Source of the DNA: Neckera pumila
Lineage: Eukaryota > Streptophyta > Bryopsida > Hypnales > Neckeraceae
DNA length: 64,000 bases
Assembly: GCA_963969595.1 (NCBI GenBank)
Contig: OZ018409.1
Location: 42,607,282-42,671,281 of the forward strand
Direction of reading: 5' to 3'
Shown here: positions 1 through 12,290 of the stretch, piece after piece
Position numbering within the stretch: the first letter of the stretch is position 1
Layout of the letters: each line of letters opens with the position of its first letter
Translations under genes and position numbers: made by a program
Notes under the pieces: generated by a model
The model's database searches: none
Told to the model about the DNA's origin: nothing
The model's input: the letters and a program-made list of their open reading frames with translations, nothing else

Positions 1-1059
1 TTGAGACTTTCCCCAGTTTTCCAAAAGTAAGTCCAAAATGTGTGCAGTACACCCCTATCTATACAAGTGAGGGTACTTTTTTTCCAAGCTTGTCATGGCC
101 CCAGTCATTACTGCGGTATTGTCCGTACATAGTTGGACAATATTCAAAGGGCCCACCTTGTCTATGTAATTCCCCATCTTCTCCGTTGTATAAGCAATGT
201 CTTTTTTGTCTCTAGTGCTATTGACCGACCCCAAAAAGACATCCCCGGCAAGACAGACGAGCATCATGTTCAACAATGGACGGACATTGGTATCCGACCA
301 ACCATCCAAACAAAAATTCGCCCTGTATTGGTTGATTGATTTCGTAGTCCGCTTTGAGACCACCTTCGTAAAAACTTCCTTTTTGACATCTATCATCTTC
401 GTTCGCACTGCGTTATACGAGGGCACATGATACACAAATCCAGCTGCAGGTGTTTTCTTCACTGCATTTACAAAGGCGGGGTGTCGCACGACATTGAATG
501 CAATGTTGGCCTCATAAAAGAAGGAAGCCCACATCTTATGCAACTTTTGCCTCAGGCCCACTTGTAACGCTTCATCTATACTTCTTTGACGGGAAACAGT
601 TGGCCAATTAATCCTTCTTTGGACCATTGCACGTGCGGAGTCAATTGAATCAGGGGTAGGGGACAGTGTCTCATTTGTACCACTAGGATTCTCAGAGCCT
701 TCTCCCTCAATGTTTGGTGCAGGTGGAACGGCGGACTCATCAACGTTGCTGGTAACCGGATCTTCATACATCTCTTCATAGCTCATGGATTTAGAGACAA
801 CCCCCTGACAATCCCTAAACTTGTCACGTACAATCATACGCATTTTCTTACAACGGTCTAACGTGTCTAAGCCACCAAATCTAAAATGACTCAATGCCCT
901 CTTCTTTACAAATGTTTTGCTCCACCCATAGAATACGCATTTCCGAGGATAGGCAGAAGCATCATCCTCAGTGCACGGTACTAGCTAGGGGTCCCACTCT
1001 TTTGTGGCTCTACGTGTATTGTTTGCACTGTTTCCCCTACCAGCGCCTTGTCCAGCCAT
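1..1059 (-). pseudogene. hAT-type transposase (BED zinc finger + DUF659), nonsense-disabled, truncated by window edge
   Basis: Conceptual translation starts at an ATG at 1057-1059 and runs leftward in one frame to the window edge. After a short Gly/Asn/Arg-rich start comes a BED-finger-like segment (KCVFYGWSK, then LSHFRFGG and RCKKM). The second zinc-binding Cys of the usual CxxC appears replaced by Tyr. The DUF659 core follows, with the hallmarks LDGWSD, LLNMMLVC, VQLCTDN and YPHLY, then GCTAHILDLLLENWGK beyond a stop. Two in-frame TAG codons break it, at 985-987 (codon 25) and at 55-57 between YPHLYR and GCTAH. Known family role: cut-and-paste transposition of hAT elements in the nucleus. 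With these stops it is probably inactive. A GC-rich array lies upstream at 1295-1500. The C-terminal dimerisation part would lie left of the window. Confidence 0.85.
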
Positions 1060-1294
1060 CTTGTTTATCCGCAATACGTTCAACACAAAATTGTTTAATC
1101 AATGAACTTGATAATGTATAAGAAATAATGACAAAGTCCCTTGCTAAGAGTGTTCTTCCAAACCCCTCAAAGCAAGGTTATTGCTCTCCAAAGAACCAAA
1201 ACGTATGCAGGAAGCCTCTTTCAAAGATTCAAGTCAAGAGTCTAATCTTTAGAGCAAGTTGTCAAGGAAAGATTGCCCCCCTGTCTTTATAGTC

Positions 1295-1500
1295 ACGGAC
1301 TTCCACGACCCGAGGTCGCCCCATCAACGAGTGCGGTTTCAGCAGGGGCAACCTCAGCTACCAAGAAATCAGCGACCTTGTTCACTTGCAAGTAAAGGGC
1401 GACCTCGGGTCCCGTCACAATCGAGAGCAATTGCGACTAGATGGGCGACCTTGGGTTTTAGGCTACAGCAACCAAGGGTCTTGCAGTGACCTCAGATAAA
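1295..1500 (-). repeat. GC-rich array upstream of the hAT gene
   Basis: A CpG-rich block in AT-rich surroundings repeats the core GGCGACCTCGGGT (plus-strand view) with degenerate copies and at least one inverted copy near 1311. In the coding orientation of the hAT gene it reads ACCCGAGGTCGCC and lies about 240 bp upstream of the start codon. The same motif family heads four other cassettes in this window. Confidence 0.7.
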
Positions 1501-1728
1501 GGAAAGACCGCCGGTGCCGGCAAAAATCGACTGATGAAGCATATCTATACTTCATTATCTCTATGAAATCCCAAATATGATTCAAACTCCATTTGTTAGG
1601 AAAAAAAAAAGGGATAGTTCAAAATAGGGCTATATAATGATTTCTGCGGAATTCGTGAGATGGTAGAAGACTTTGGATTTTGAACCTCTAAAACACCAAT
1701 GCCTTTTATTCTGCATATAATCAATTAA

Positions 1729-2665
1729 TCCCTAAGGGTTTTTGACTATGTTTTTACCAAAACTGCTCTAAAATTGCGACTTCTAATACAAGTATCGAAA
1801 TTTAGAAAAAAACTTTTTTGAACATATGTAATCGTAGGATCTTGTAGTACACTGGTTTGAGAAGATGTGAAAAAATTTCAGAATTTTCCACCATGTAGAT
1901 TGCAAGATAATGGCGTTTGAATTGACAAAAATCTTTTTTTAATTACTACAAAAATCTGGGCAAGTAGCCCTTCACAAGGTCATATTTGTGTGAAAAAATG
2001 TCCAAAATGGTGGTTACTCTTTGGATTCATTTTTCAAAGCAAGTTGGCTACATGCTTGAAAATATATTCAGATCATTTGGAATTGTACAACATATAGGAA
2101 AAAAATAGTAAGTATAAAGAAGTAGAGAATGATTCAAAATACTAAATTGTCAACAATTTAATTATGGAATTGAGAAATTTCAATTTCAACGGTTGTAATG
2201 TTGTAATAAACCATGTACACCCAATGTTTTTTGTTTTATTCAAAAATATTGAAAATTGAGTTAGATAAAGGACTTCAAAGTTTATTGTAGAATATAAATT
2301 TTATAAGTACCCTCAAATTAAAACTCTTCATAACTTTTAACTCGTTAATCCAAATGAAATGATTCAAAGCTTTTTAAGTATAGGTAAATCTATTAAACCA
2401 ATTTCAAGTTTTTATTTTTCAATAAAGTGTTTTTTAAAGAACTTTTTTGAGCTACCCGGGCTGCTCGCCAAACGCAAAAAATTACATATCATGCAATAAC
2501 TTTTTATCCATAAAGTCAAAAGTTATGAAAGTTGTTGGGCCCTGAAGCTACTCCTCGGGCACATCTTGTGTAAAAAATTGCAAAGAAAAAAATTAAAATT
2601 TTCATTTGTAGTGAGCTGCCCAAAATTGCTATGTTGCCAGAAAATGGTGTTTGGTCCTTTAAGGG
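1729..2665 (+). mobile_element. piggyBac-like MITE (copy E), 937 bp
   Basis: Flanked by TTAA at 1725-1728 and 2666-2669. The left end reads TCCCTAAGGG. The right end, reverse-complemented, reads CCCTTAAAGGACC. The interior matches other copies (for example 33958-34880), including a shared CCATGTAGATTGCAAGATA-like stretch near 1900 and a pyrimidine-rich right part. No coding capacity is visible. The TTAA target plus CCC-starting ends is the established signature of piggyBac-superfamily transposition. Confidence 0.65.
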
Positions 2666-2669
2666 TTAA

Positions 2670-4316
2670 GATTGCAATTTCTATAGCATAGATTAAAATA
2701 TGTGGAAAGGGTGTTTTACACTCATAATTTCATATAACCATAGAATCATATACCTAACAGATAGGACAATGTGTGCAACAAAATTCAAAAATTTAGACAA
2801 CAGAGATTACAAGATATTTGCGTTTCCACTTTAAATTGAAAAAAAAATATTTGAAAGCACATTGCAAAAGAACATCAATAGACTTTGAGCCTTCTTAATT
2901 TTTTTTTCATGTACTAATGAATTTTGAGCTTTAAATCTTTGTGGCGGAGGATTTAGTTCAAAGTCTACAACCCACAAAAATAAAAAAAATTGATTTGTCA
3001 AATGCCACAGAAATATTATCATTTAATTGCATAAGGCCTGTTTTGAGCCTCTTGGAATTTTTTCCAAACCCTAAACCAGAAGCCAACATTTATAAGTTGA
3101 ATCAATTTTTTTATATTATAACCGTAAAAATTTGAACTACACATGTAACTGATGTAAATAATCACAGAAGAAAAAATTAAAAAAAATCATTTAATGATTC
3201 AAAGATTATAATTTTTGATCATCTAGTTGTTAAAACTATGCAAATCTTTGTTGACCAACTGTAACGGCTTGGCGGTTTAGATACTAGAGCTTTTCTAATG
3301 CAATGGTTTATTCTATTTGTTCCAAAAAATTTAAATAAAAACTAGGCAAATCACTGACTTCTCTTTTTGCATATGGAATCTAAAAAATTGAAGACAAAAA
3401 AAATATGAGATTGACAAGCCTAACAAATACACCCCTAGTTAATTTTTGACTTCTCAAAAATGTATTATATACTTTTTGAAGATGAATTCCTAGTGTGATT
3501 CTTCTTCTAAGATTTTGGGTTTCTTTAAGGCTCATTTAAAGAAGCCCTTAACAATACAAAAAGTCAATATTGCAATCGGTACTTTGGCACCAAATCTTGA
3601 AAAGAGAAATCAAAATCATTCATTTCCAATATAAAATTGTTCAGGCTACAACTAAACTTAAAAAATAATCTTTCAAAAATGTAAACTACTAAAAATTGCA
3701 ATTTCATTAGGCTCTTTTTGACTTCTATCTTTATTCAACACCACATTAGGGTGCTTGCGGCGTTCAGGGATGCAATAGAATTACGTACAAGATAGAAGGA
3801 AAATCTATGGTATTAGTAATTCTAAGATGGAATTAAATTGCAGTAATCTGAATGGTGTGATGTGTCTAGCAAGAAAAGTAAACCACGTGAAAATTTGTTG
3901 AAGAATTACTTAAAAAATTGCAACCATTAATGAATTATATATGTTATTTTTTCAAAAACATGCTCTAATCGATCTACTAGCAAGATTCTCCATAACTTCC
4001 TAAAAACAAATCCAAACAAAATGAATCAAAGCTTTCTATGTAGAGAAACATATAATATATGAGGAAAATATACATTGAAAGAAAAAAATTATTTGAACAT
4101 AGATTTGTACTTTGTTTGCCTCTTCTCTCTTTTTTTGAGCATTTTTAGGCATGCGTTTTGTTCTTTCGCACCGATTGCACCCCAAAAAAGGCTCCAAAAA
4201 TAAATCAATTTTACTTTCTTCAAGAAGAGTTCCAATAAATCATGGCAAACATGGAGATAACACGTACTTGTAGGATATCACACTTCTCTCCCCAAAAGAC
4301 TATATGCCTTAAGGGA
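2670..4316 (+). mobile_element. piggyBac-like MITE (copy J), enlarged, shares a TTAA with copy E
   Basis: Sequence resembling the left part of the family starts directly after the TTAA at 2666-2669, although the terminal CCCCTAAAGGACC is missing. The typical right part (about 3950-4130) ends at GCCTTAAGGGA next to TTAA 4317-4320. At about 1.65 kb it is roughly 700 bp longer than its relatives, so the AT-rich middle (about 3240-3750) is probably a later insertion. No gene is visible. Confidence 0.4.
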
Positions 4317-4320
4317 TTAA

Positions 4321-5110
4321 ATATTTGATAAATGATAATAAACGTGGAGTTCAAAATTTTGGTAAATATAAAATTGACTTCTATAAATTGATACTAGGTT
4401 GTATTCTATGTAATTTTGATTTTTTATTCACATCCAAATTTGGTATTGTAGCCTGCATACAATGCTTGTGTCATTTTAAACAATTTCTTCTACACCTTCT
4501 ATTAAAACATTGTCGAGCTTTCATTTTCTTCTTTTAAATTACAAAATTCATTATCATCAATTTCGAAATTATTTCATCAAAAAATTGCCTTCGAAAAATT
4601 ATGAAAATAAAAAAATTCTTTGATTTATTGCATTCTCATTTTCTTTTACTTTGTGTTTTGTCAATTTCTGCTTAACACTTTATAGATCCTTGTTCTAGCT
4701 TCTCATATTGGTATATATCATTATACATTCATATATGCCTACAAAAATGTAAAGAAGTTGACAATTATAGACATTCATGTCTATACATTAATCAAAAATT
4801 ATACAAATCATGGAATTCAAGTTCATATACATTTAGGCTCGACAATGAAGTATGTTGGATTTACCATACTTGCTTAGAATTTTCAAAATGGATAGTACAC
4901 CTTATTATATTTACATGTACAAGGTAGTGTATAGTCCTACAACAACCGCAACAACAAAATTGTGTCATGCAACATCCACCTTGCCCTAAGAATTCCTCTT
5001 CTTCTTCTCCATCTCAGCAAGCACCGCTATCTCTTCCATCTTCATGCTGTTTTTCAAGCACTCCCAATTTGAAAAAGTAAGGTCAAATTCCCAAGCTTTT
5101 CGGAATGAAT
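4321..5110. other. AT-rich intergenic DNA, no gene seen
   Basis: Low-complexity AT-rich sequence between copy J and the coiled-coil pseudogene. No long reading frame with recognisable content and no clear repeat boundary was found. Confidence 0.5.
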
Positions 5111-5111
5111 T

Positions 5112-6509
5112 TTGTCAACCAAGATCAACATGGCTATAAGTAATGGCCTCTTCCAATTTCCTTTTGTAGCTCTTACAATAAGCAAGCCTCTTTTGGAGCT
5201 CCACTACTTCATTAGAATGCATCTCATTTTCCCCAACACAATCCTCCAAACCAGACACATCCACAACATAGTCAAAGGGATTTTTGTTGTTAATTCTTGC
5301 TCCAAATGTTGCTTTTCAATGTCCTTCTGATGTGCTTCCATTGTGCACTTCTTGATGATTTTGGCAAGCTTTTCTTTTGCAAACGGGTTCTCCTTAGAAC
5401 TAGATGGCCCCACTCCAGAGAATTGGAGATAATAGGCTTCTGGGTTTGCTATCTCTTCATATTGCTATGACAAACGGCTTCGGCTCTCTTCAATCTCTGC
5501 TCGAAGGGTCAGCTCAACCTCACCACCCAAATCTTCCATTAACTTGTCCTCCATCATCTGGCATTCCTTTTTTTTGGCCGCCAATTCTTCACGAATCCTT
5601 TGAAGTTGAGCTTTGTAAAACTTCTTCATTTTTGGATTTTTGATATGCTCTTTATCTTCATTTCGAGGGTCTTCCTCCAATGATGGTAGGTTTTCCACGA
5701 AGGGCAAGGTGGAAGGCCCCACATACTCAAGCATTTCAATGTCATCCGCATTTTCTTCTTGTAAACGTGTATTCACAAGATCTTGCACTTCAACTTCAAG
5801 ATGAGAGACCTCTACTAGTTTGATGACGCGACAGGGGGTATGTATATTGCTAATGTACGACATTCATTCAGATTTCTCTTTTCTGTTGTCACCATTGATA
5901 AATCTCCAACCGCCGGTGCCGTGTCCATTGGGCTCGCACTGTCGGAAGAAAGTTCTTCAATGTAATCATCTTTGCTTGCTGAACTTGAGTGGTCTGACCA
6001 CAAAACTGATCATTAAGGACTTCGGGCTTTATATTTTTCCTTTTTCCTAGCCCGTCACGCAAAATTCTGGAAGAGCCCGCCCTAGAAATGTCCTTGGTGG
6101 TTGGAATGATGGCTTGTTTCACTCCCTTGACGGTTGACCAATCCACTGTTCGTCCCAAGCTAACCTCCGCATACACCATTTCACATATGAACAATAGGAC
6201 TTTGTTCCTGATCACTGAATGTACCTAGTACAACGCTTGATACACTTCAATACGTCGTTGCACAAATGTGTCATAAGTGCAGTAATAAAGATTTGCCACG
6301 TTCGTACTAAGATGGTGTTTGTGCCGATGATATGGGAATAGCTTGTCAATGTGGCACCACCCCACGAACGCCTTGCAAGTCTGCCCTGTCCAATCTCCAC
6401 GAATTCTATCCTAACCTCGATAGGCCCGAGCATGTAGATCAACAAGGGTACATCGATTCTTTTCTTGTCGCTTCTCCCTCGACTTCGACTTCTTTTGGTG
6501 GAGGGCCAT
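5112..6509 (-). pseudogene. Cassette 1: WCHI/VDW-domain coiled-coil protein, broken
   Basis: A reading frame from ATG 6507-6509 starts with a basic N-terminus and then a domain shared with cassettes 2 and 3. Its anchors are GDWT, WCHIDKLFP, NVANLYYC, VQRRIEVYQALY and VYAEVSLGRTVDWSTVK. A frameshift near 6010 leads into an acidic/serine stretch (WSDHSSS). A long charged coiled coil follows (about 5863-5204, KEHIKNPKMKKFYKAQLQRI and onward). In-frame TAG codons lie at 6411-6413, 6225-6227 and 5465-5467. I do not recognise the family. Three related copies next to similar headers argue that it is part of a mobile or amplified unit rather than a host gene. The 82-bp leader (6706-6787) and GC-rich array (6885-7135) lie upstream. 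Confidence 0.6.
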
Positions 6510-6705
6510 TGGATATGATTTGTGCATTACAAACTATTAACCTAATGTAAACGGTTACACTCAGATTCAAGCCAAACGACAAAAAAAATGTGAAAGTCCT
6601 AAACCCGTTGTACTTCACATTTACAAATATTAGGCAAAACATCACATAACAAAATGTCAAAACCGAGGCCTACGATTGAGTGCACAGACTAGAAGCTCAG
6701 AAAAT

Positions 6706-6787
6706 GAGGTGGAAAAGGGACAATATATCCCCCTTGCAACGCAACCCTAAGCCCACGAGCACGCAGTCAACCACTTCAAGGTGGATG
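6706..6787 (-). promoter_or_regulatory. Conserved 82-bp leader block of cassette 1
   Basis: Read on the minus strand it contains CATCCACCTTGAAGTGG, TGACTGCGTGCTCGTGGG and a tail GGGGGATATATTGTCCC. The same order occurs at 17326-17407 and 12362-12436, always between the GC-rich array and the start codon (here about 200 bp before the ATG). CCACCTTGAAGTGG is an imperfect palindrome. Its function as a promoter, leader or terminus-associated site is inferred only from position and conservation. Confidence 0.6.
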
Positions 6788-6884
6788 ATCATGTAGTGCG
6801 CAGAGCCAAGAGTGGGGATCTCGACTGTTGGTCCAAATTATATAGCCGAAGTTGCCCGGGGGCACGTACGAATACAGGTGCGTG

Positions 6885-7135
6885 CGGATTAAAACCTAGG
6901 CGACCGCGGACAGAAGGCGACCTCTAATACTGTGGGCGAATGCGGGTCCAGTGGGGACAACCTCAGGTACATAGAAAGCAACCTCGAGCATCCAGAAAAC
7001 AACCTCGGGTAGGCAGAAGGCGACTGCGAGTACAGATTTTTTGAATGTAACTGGTTAGCGGACTGGCAACCTCGGGTGTGCTGCAACCCCGCATTGGTTG
7101 ACCGCGGGTAGGGCGACCTTGGGTCCAATTTTTCC
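6885..7135 (-). repeat. GC-rich array heading cassette 1
   Basis: About a dozen degenerate copies of GGCGACCTCGGGT-like units (plus-strand view), such as GGCGACCTCTAA, CAACCTCGGGT and GACCGCGGGTAGGG, spaced about 15-25 bp apart. Orientation relative to the gene matches that in the other cassettes. Confidence 0.75.
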
Positions 7136-7384
7136 AGATCGATTTCAAATTCGGGAGGTCACTCCATTTATGACTTTTTTCGAATTTGGTCAACCTTGAA
7201 GAAAAATCAAACATTTAAATTTCTTCATTCAATTTTCTTTAATAACTTCTGTAAAAAATCCCTACCCATTTTCTTTAACCCACTTGCACTTCTCCTAATG
7301 GAATTGGTCATGTACCATCTTTCCTGTGCCTTTTGTAGATTTAAAACAAATAGGAAAGAAAGTGGCATTAACAATCCTTCCTTT

Positions 7385-9508
7385 TAGATTTTGCTATTTC
7401 AAGTTGAAATCAAGTCTTAAAGATTTAATTTTTCTGCTTCAAATGTGAATCAAGCCACCATGATTTGATTTTGCTACTTCAAACTAAAATGAAGCCACCA
7501 TTATTTAATTTTCTTACTTCAAACCAAAGTCAAGCCACCGTGGTTGAATTTGGATACTTCAAATAAAAATGAAGCCACCAGAATTTAAATTAGACTACTT
7601 CAAAATTAAATCAACCCACCATGATTTAAATTTTGCTATTTCAAACTAAAATCAAGCCACTATGATTTAATTTTGGTACTTCAAACTAAATTCACGCCAC
7701 CATTACTTAAATTTAGCTACTTCAAATTATAATCAAAACACAATTACTCAAATTAGACTACTTTAAACTAAAACCAATTCACCATTCTTCAGATTAGATT
7801 ACTTCAAACTATAATTAATTCACCAAGAAAAAAAAATTTGTAGTTCAAACTATAACCAAGCCACCATGATTTAATTTTTATTACTTCAAACCAAAAGGAA
7901 CGTACTATGATTTAATTTTGGTACATCAAACTAAATTCACAAGACCATTAATTAAATTTTGCTACTTCAAATTAAAATCAAGACACGATTACACAAATTA
8001 AACTACTTTAAACTAAAACCAATCCACCATAATTAAAGTTAGACTACTTCAAACTAAGATCAAGCCACCATGATTTAAAATTTACTATTTTAAATGAAAT
8101 TTACGCCACCATGATTTAATTTTCCTACTTCAAACTAAAATCAAGCCACCATGATTTAAATTTTGCTACTTCAAACTAAATTCACGCTACCATGAATTAA
8201 AGTATACTACAAATCAAAACCAAGCCACCATGATTTAATTTTGCTACTTCAAATTAAATTCACGCCACCATTACTTAAATTTTGCTACTTCAAATTAAAA
8301 TCAAGATATCATGATTTAATTTTTCTACTTCAAACTAAAATTAAGCCACCATAATTAAAATCAAACTACTTCAAACTAAAATCAAGCCACCATGATTTAA
8401 AATTTACTACTTCAAACTAAATTCATGCCACTATGATTTAATTTTCCTACTTCAAACTAAAACGAAGCCACCATAATTAATATTAGACTACTTCAAACTA
8501 AAACCAAGCCACCATGATTTATATTTTGCTACTTCAAACTAAATTCACACCACTATGATTTAAAGTATACTACTTCAAACTAAAACCAAGCCACTATGAT
8601 TTAATTTTGTTACTTTAAACTAAATTCACGCCACCATTATTTAAATTTTGCTACTTCAAATCAATATCAAGATATCGCGATTTAATTTTCCTACTTCAAA
8701 CTAAAATCAAGCCACCATAATTAAATTTAGACTACTTCAAAATAAAACCAAGCCACCATGATTTAAAATTTGCTACTTCAAACTAAATTCATGCCACCAT
8801 GATTAAAAGTAGACTAATTCAAATTAAAACCAAGCCACCATGATTTAATTTTGCTACTTCAAACCAAATTTACTCCACCGTTACTTAAATTTTGCTATTT
8901 CAAATTAAAATCAAGATATCATAATTTAAATTTTGCTACTTCAAAATAAATTCACACCACCATTACTTAAATTTTGCTACTTCAAATTAAAATCAAGATA
9001 TTATGATTTAAATTTTGCTATTTCAAACTAAATTCACGCCACTATGATTTAAAGTAGACTACTTCAAACTAAAACCAAGCCACTATGATTTAATTTTGGT
9101 ACTTTAAACTAAAATCATGCCACCATTACTTAAATTTTGCTACTTCAAATTAAAATCAAGATATCATGATTTAATTTTCCTACTTCAAATAAAAACCAAG
9201 CCACCATAATCAAAATTAGACTACTTCACACTAAAACCAAGCCACCATGATTTGAATTAGACTACTTCAAACTAAATTCACGCCACCATGATTTGAATTA
9301 GACTACTTCAAACTACATTCACACCACCATCATTTAAAATAGACTACTTTAAACTAAAAAGAAGCCAGTATAATTTAATTTTGATACTTCAATCTAAATT
9401 CACGCCACCATTACTTAAATTTTTCTACTTCAAACTAAAATCAAACCATCAAGATTTAAGTTTTGCTACTTCACATTAACATGAAAGACATCATGGTTTA
9501 ATTTAGGA
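7385..9508. repeat. 41-bp satellite array, large block (about 50 units)
   Basis: Tandem repeat of about 40-41 bp with consensus segments TTTTGCTACTTCAAACTAAA and ATCAAGCCACCATGATTTAA. By length it holds about 50 units. Units diverge by scattered substitutions, with local higher-order similarity (for example the variants ending GATATCATGATTTAA recur). It ends in a unique tail (9500-9790) that is duplicated after the second array at 11366-11640. No coding sequence. Confidence 0.9.
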
Positions 9509-9790
9509 AGGACATTTCAAATTCAAGTGTTGTGTTTTCAAGGAGGGAAAAGTACAAAATTCCTTCCCAGTTTTTTTCATGTAAATGTTTAAAAGAAAGT
9601 ACAAATCCCCTTCCCATTTTTTTTTCCTTGTAAATGTTTAGGGTATATAATTCATAGGATTTAGATTGGCATTGGGTTCCTTCATAAGTGCACTCAATCC
9701 TAATTCACTATTAACTCACATGCCACAGTTAATGTAAGATCGCTTCACAATGTTCTAAAAAACGCAGAAATTTTGAAAGGGCTGGTCTCT
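9500..9790. repeat. Satellite-flanking tail, copy 1
   Basis: This roughly 290-bp stretch, starting GGAAGGACATTTCAAATTC, is repeated with moderate divergence at 11366-11640. Shared landmarks are AAGTGTTGTG, GGAGGGAAAAGTACAAAA, ATAAGTGC then CTCAATC, and ATTCACTATTAACT. Both copies follow a 41-bp array, so array plus tail form one duplicated unit. Confidence 0.75.
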
Positions 9791-9814
9791 TGAATTTTTT
9801 GTAAACAAGTAAGG

Positions 9815-10145
9815 TTTGGCGACCGTGGGTAGGTGACCTCGGGTGCAAAAGAGTTTCTATACCTTCTCTAAAACAGACAATGGCTACCTCGGATATTGAG
9901 CGACCGCACTTGAAGGGCGACCACGCTTGAAGGACGACCACGTCTATGGTGCGACCTCAGGTACAGAAGCTCGTCCTCTTTTGAGCAAACCTGGTTTCAG
10001 AGGTTCGTTGGCAACCTCAAGTATGGCGAACACAAGTTCGTCGACCTCAGGTGGGGCGACTTCGGGTCCAGGAATGAGATAATTCTGGACCTTGGTTATC
10101 AGGGCGACCTTGCCTAGGAGGCAATCTCGCTTGGGCAACCTCGGG
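9815..10145 (-). repeat. GC-rich array without an adjacent gene
   Basis: Repeated GGCGACC(T/G)(C/T)GGGT motifs in the orientation that would serve a minus-strand gene. To the left lie only the satellite tail and satellite array, so this copy may be a solo header or a cassette whose gene was replaced by the satellite expansion. Confidence 0.65.
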
Positions 10146-10210
10146 TACAGAATTCAGGCGATAAGAAAACTATGAACTCATAAAAATGCAACAGCAAAGG
10201 TCAGTCCAAG

Positions 10211-10382
10211 TGGAACCGAGGTGGCTTTGTAGTACCTCGGGGGCATGGCCATGAGTGGTGGACTTTGAAATGGTCAACAGTTCAATTCCCAGTGACATCC
10301 TCTGCCTTGTTTGGTGATGTCACCCTCTTGATTGTAGGATTTGGTTTGGTCGTGGTAGCCAACCATACAAAAAAAAAAAAAG
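10211..10382 (+). mobile_element. Candidate tRNA-derived SINE
   Basis: TGGCTTTGTAG (10222-10232) fits an RNA polymerase III A box with one mismatch. AGTTCAATTCC (10279-10289) fits a B box with minor changes. The unit ends in a 13-A run at about 10369-10382. Short GTCCAA sequences lie on both sides (near 10205 and 10384) and may be a target duplication. The A-to-B spacing of about 57 bp is long for a tRNA but acceptable for a SINE. No second copy was seen in this window, so the call is provisional. Confidence 0.45.
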
Positions 10383-10644
10383 CGTCCAATCAATTTGTGT
10401 TTGTATTTGGATGGAGATCACAATATGCTTGTGGAGGGGAGGTAATGAAATGGGAGGCTTGGAAGGGAAATCTTGAGTTTTGAAGTGGGATTCCATTAAA
10501 TCCTCAAAATTCATGACCTGCTTCTTTACAAGCAAATTATATTCATTGCTCATCTACAATCACGCCTTGGCTTGACGTTTTTTGGGGTGGAGAAGGCGGA
10601 TAAATGACATTTCAAGTGCAATCATGATTGATTTTGATTTTGAG

Positions 10645-11365
10645 TTTGTTTCTTCACATTAGAACTAAGTTTTACATGATTTAGTTTTGGTACTTCAAAT
10701 TAAAATCAACATACCATTATTTCATTTTCTGCACTTCAAATGAAACCCAAACTACTATGATTTTACTTTGATACTCCACAAATAAAACCAAACCGCATTG
10801 ATTTAATTCACCTAAGTCAAACTAAATCTATGCCACCCTGATTTAATTTGGCTAATTCACATTCAAATCAAGTCACCATGATTTAAATTTTGCTACTTCA
10901 CATTAAAATCAACACACCATGATTTATATTTTGGTACTTCAAACTAAAATCAAGCCACCATGATTTACATCTGCTACTTCACATTCAAATTTAGGCATCA
11001 TGATTAATTTTCCCACTTCAAACCAAAACCAAGCCACCATGATTTAATTTTTGCTACTTCAAATGAAAATGAAGCCACCAAAATTTAAATTTTGGTACGT
11101 GAAACTAAAACTAAGCCACTATAGTTTAAATTTTGCTACTTCACATTCAAATCAAGACACCATGATTTACATTTTGCCACTTCAAACCTGAATCAAGCCA
11201 ATTTTACTAATTCAAACTAAAAGCAAGCAACCATGATTCAGTTTTGCTACTTCAAATTAAAATCAAGATTCCATGATTTAATTTTGCTTCTCAAAACTCA
11301 AATCAAGCCATCATGATTTAATTTTGCTACTTCACATAAGAATAAAGACACTATGGTTTAATTTG
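10645..11365. repeat. 41-bp satellite array, small block (about 17 units)
   Basis: Same repeat family as 7385-9508, with units containing ACTTCAAA, AAATCAAGCCACC and ATGATTTAA. It is followed by a second copy of the satellite tail. The smaller and more divergent block suggests an older or less expanded duplicate. Confidence 0.85.
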
Positions 11366-11640
11366 GGAAGGATGTTTTAAAGTCAAGTGTTGTGCTTTCG
11401 TGGAGGGAAAAGTACAAAATCCCTTTCCATTTTTTTTTCATGTAAATGGGAAAAGTACAAAACCACTTATCATTTTGATTCCCAAAATAAATGTTTAGGG
11501 TACACAATTCATTAGGTTTAAGGTGGCCTCGGGTTCCTTTATAAGTGCGCTCAATCATAATTCACTATTAACTTATATGCCACATTTAATGCAAAATCGC
11601 TTCACGGGGATCTAAAAAACGTAGAAGTCCTGAAAAATCT
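11366..11640. repeat. Satellite-flanking tail, copy 2
   Basis: Homologous to 9500-9790 (see the shared landmarks there). It contains TTCCTTTATAAGTGCGCTC, a TATA-like string that is weaker in copy 1 (TTCATAAGTGC). Beyond 11640 the two copies diverge into unrelated AT-rich DNA. Confidence 0.7.
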
Positions 11641-12055
11641 GCTCTCTCTTCATTAGATGCCATATTTCATTATACTTTGGATTTTCTTAAATGCCTTGGT
11701 GACCTACTATACGGCTAGAAAGCCTCGGTCAGTCAGTCGCCATAAATTGCAAATGCTAAAGAGTGCCGCGGACATCCAACAAGCCCTTTATTTTTTGGCA
11801 TAATAGAGCCAGCTTGCATCATTTCAAAATAAATGTCTACTTTTTGCTAGAAAATTAATTTTATTTTGCCTAAAAATTTTCCTTTCTGTCAAAAGTGTGG
11901 ACAAAGTTAGCTAATTTTGATGAAAAAGTGCAAAATTATGATTGAATAGTATTTTTGATCCAAAATATGGATGAATATAGAATTATTGTGCTTCACAAAA
12001 TTTCAAATGAATGCCATCTTGGTCCCATCCCAAAAGTTCAAAAAGAAAGGTCTAT
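11641..12055. other. AT-rich spacer upstream of cassette 4, no gene seen
   Basis: AT-rich DNA with no convincing reading frame. It leads directly into the GC-rich array, so a sharp base-composition step occurs near 12060. Confidence 0.5.
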
Positions 12056-12059
12056 GGCT

Positions 12060-12290
12060 ACCTAGGCGGTCGCCATAAACAGGCATGGTCGCCCTATGTA
12101 CGCGTGGTCACCTGAATTATCCGCGGTTGCCCAACTGAATCCGGATAGCTGAAGCAGATGCGGTCCCCACATACCCGAGGTCGCCCGTTGTACCCGATGT
12201 CGCCTAATCTCGGACGCGCGGTCGCCCAGTTCTTGGACGCGTGGTCGCCCTGTATCGCAAGCGCCTCCTTTCCACCATCCGCACGTGCCT
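12060..12290 (+). repeat. GC-rich array heading cassette 4
   Basis: Copies of ACCCGAGGTCGCC, ACGCGTGGTCGCCC and ATCCGCGGTTGCCC in plus orientation, matching the orientation rule seen at the other cassettes. About ten units are spaced 15-25 bp apart. Confidence 0.75.

Noticed and set aside
7385..9508. CRISPR-like array
   Set aside because: The 41-bp repeat is continuous, without unique spacers, and the genome is eukaryotic.
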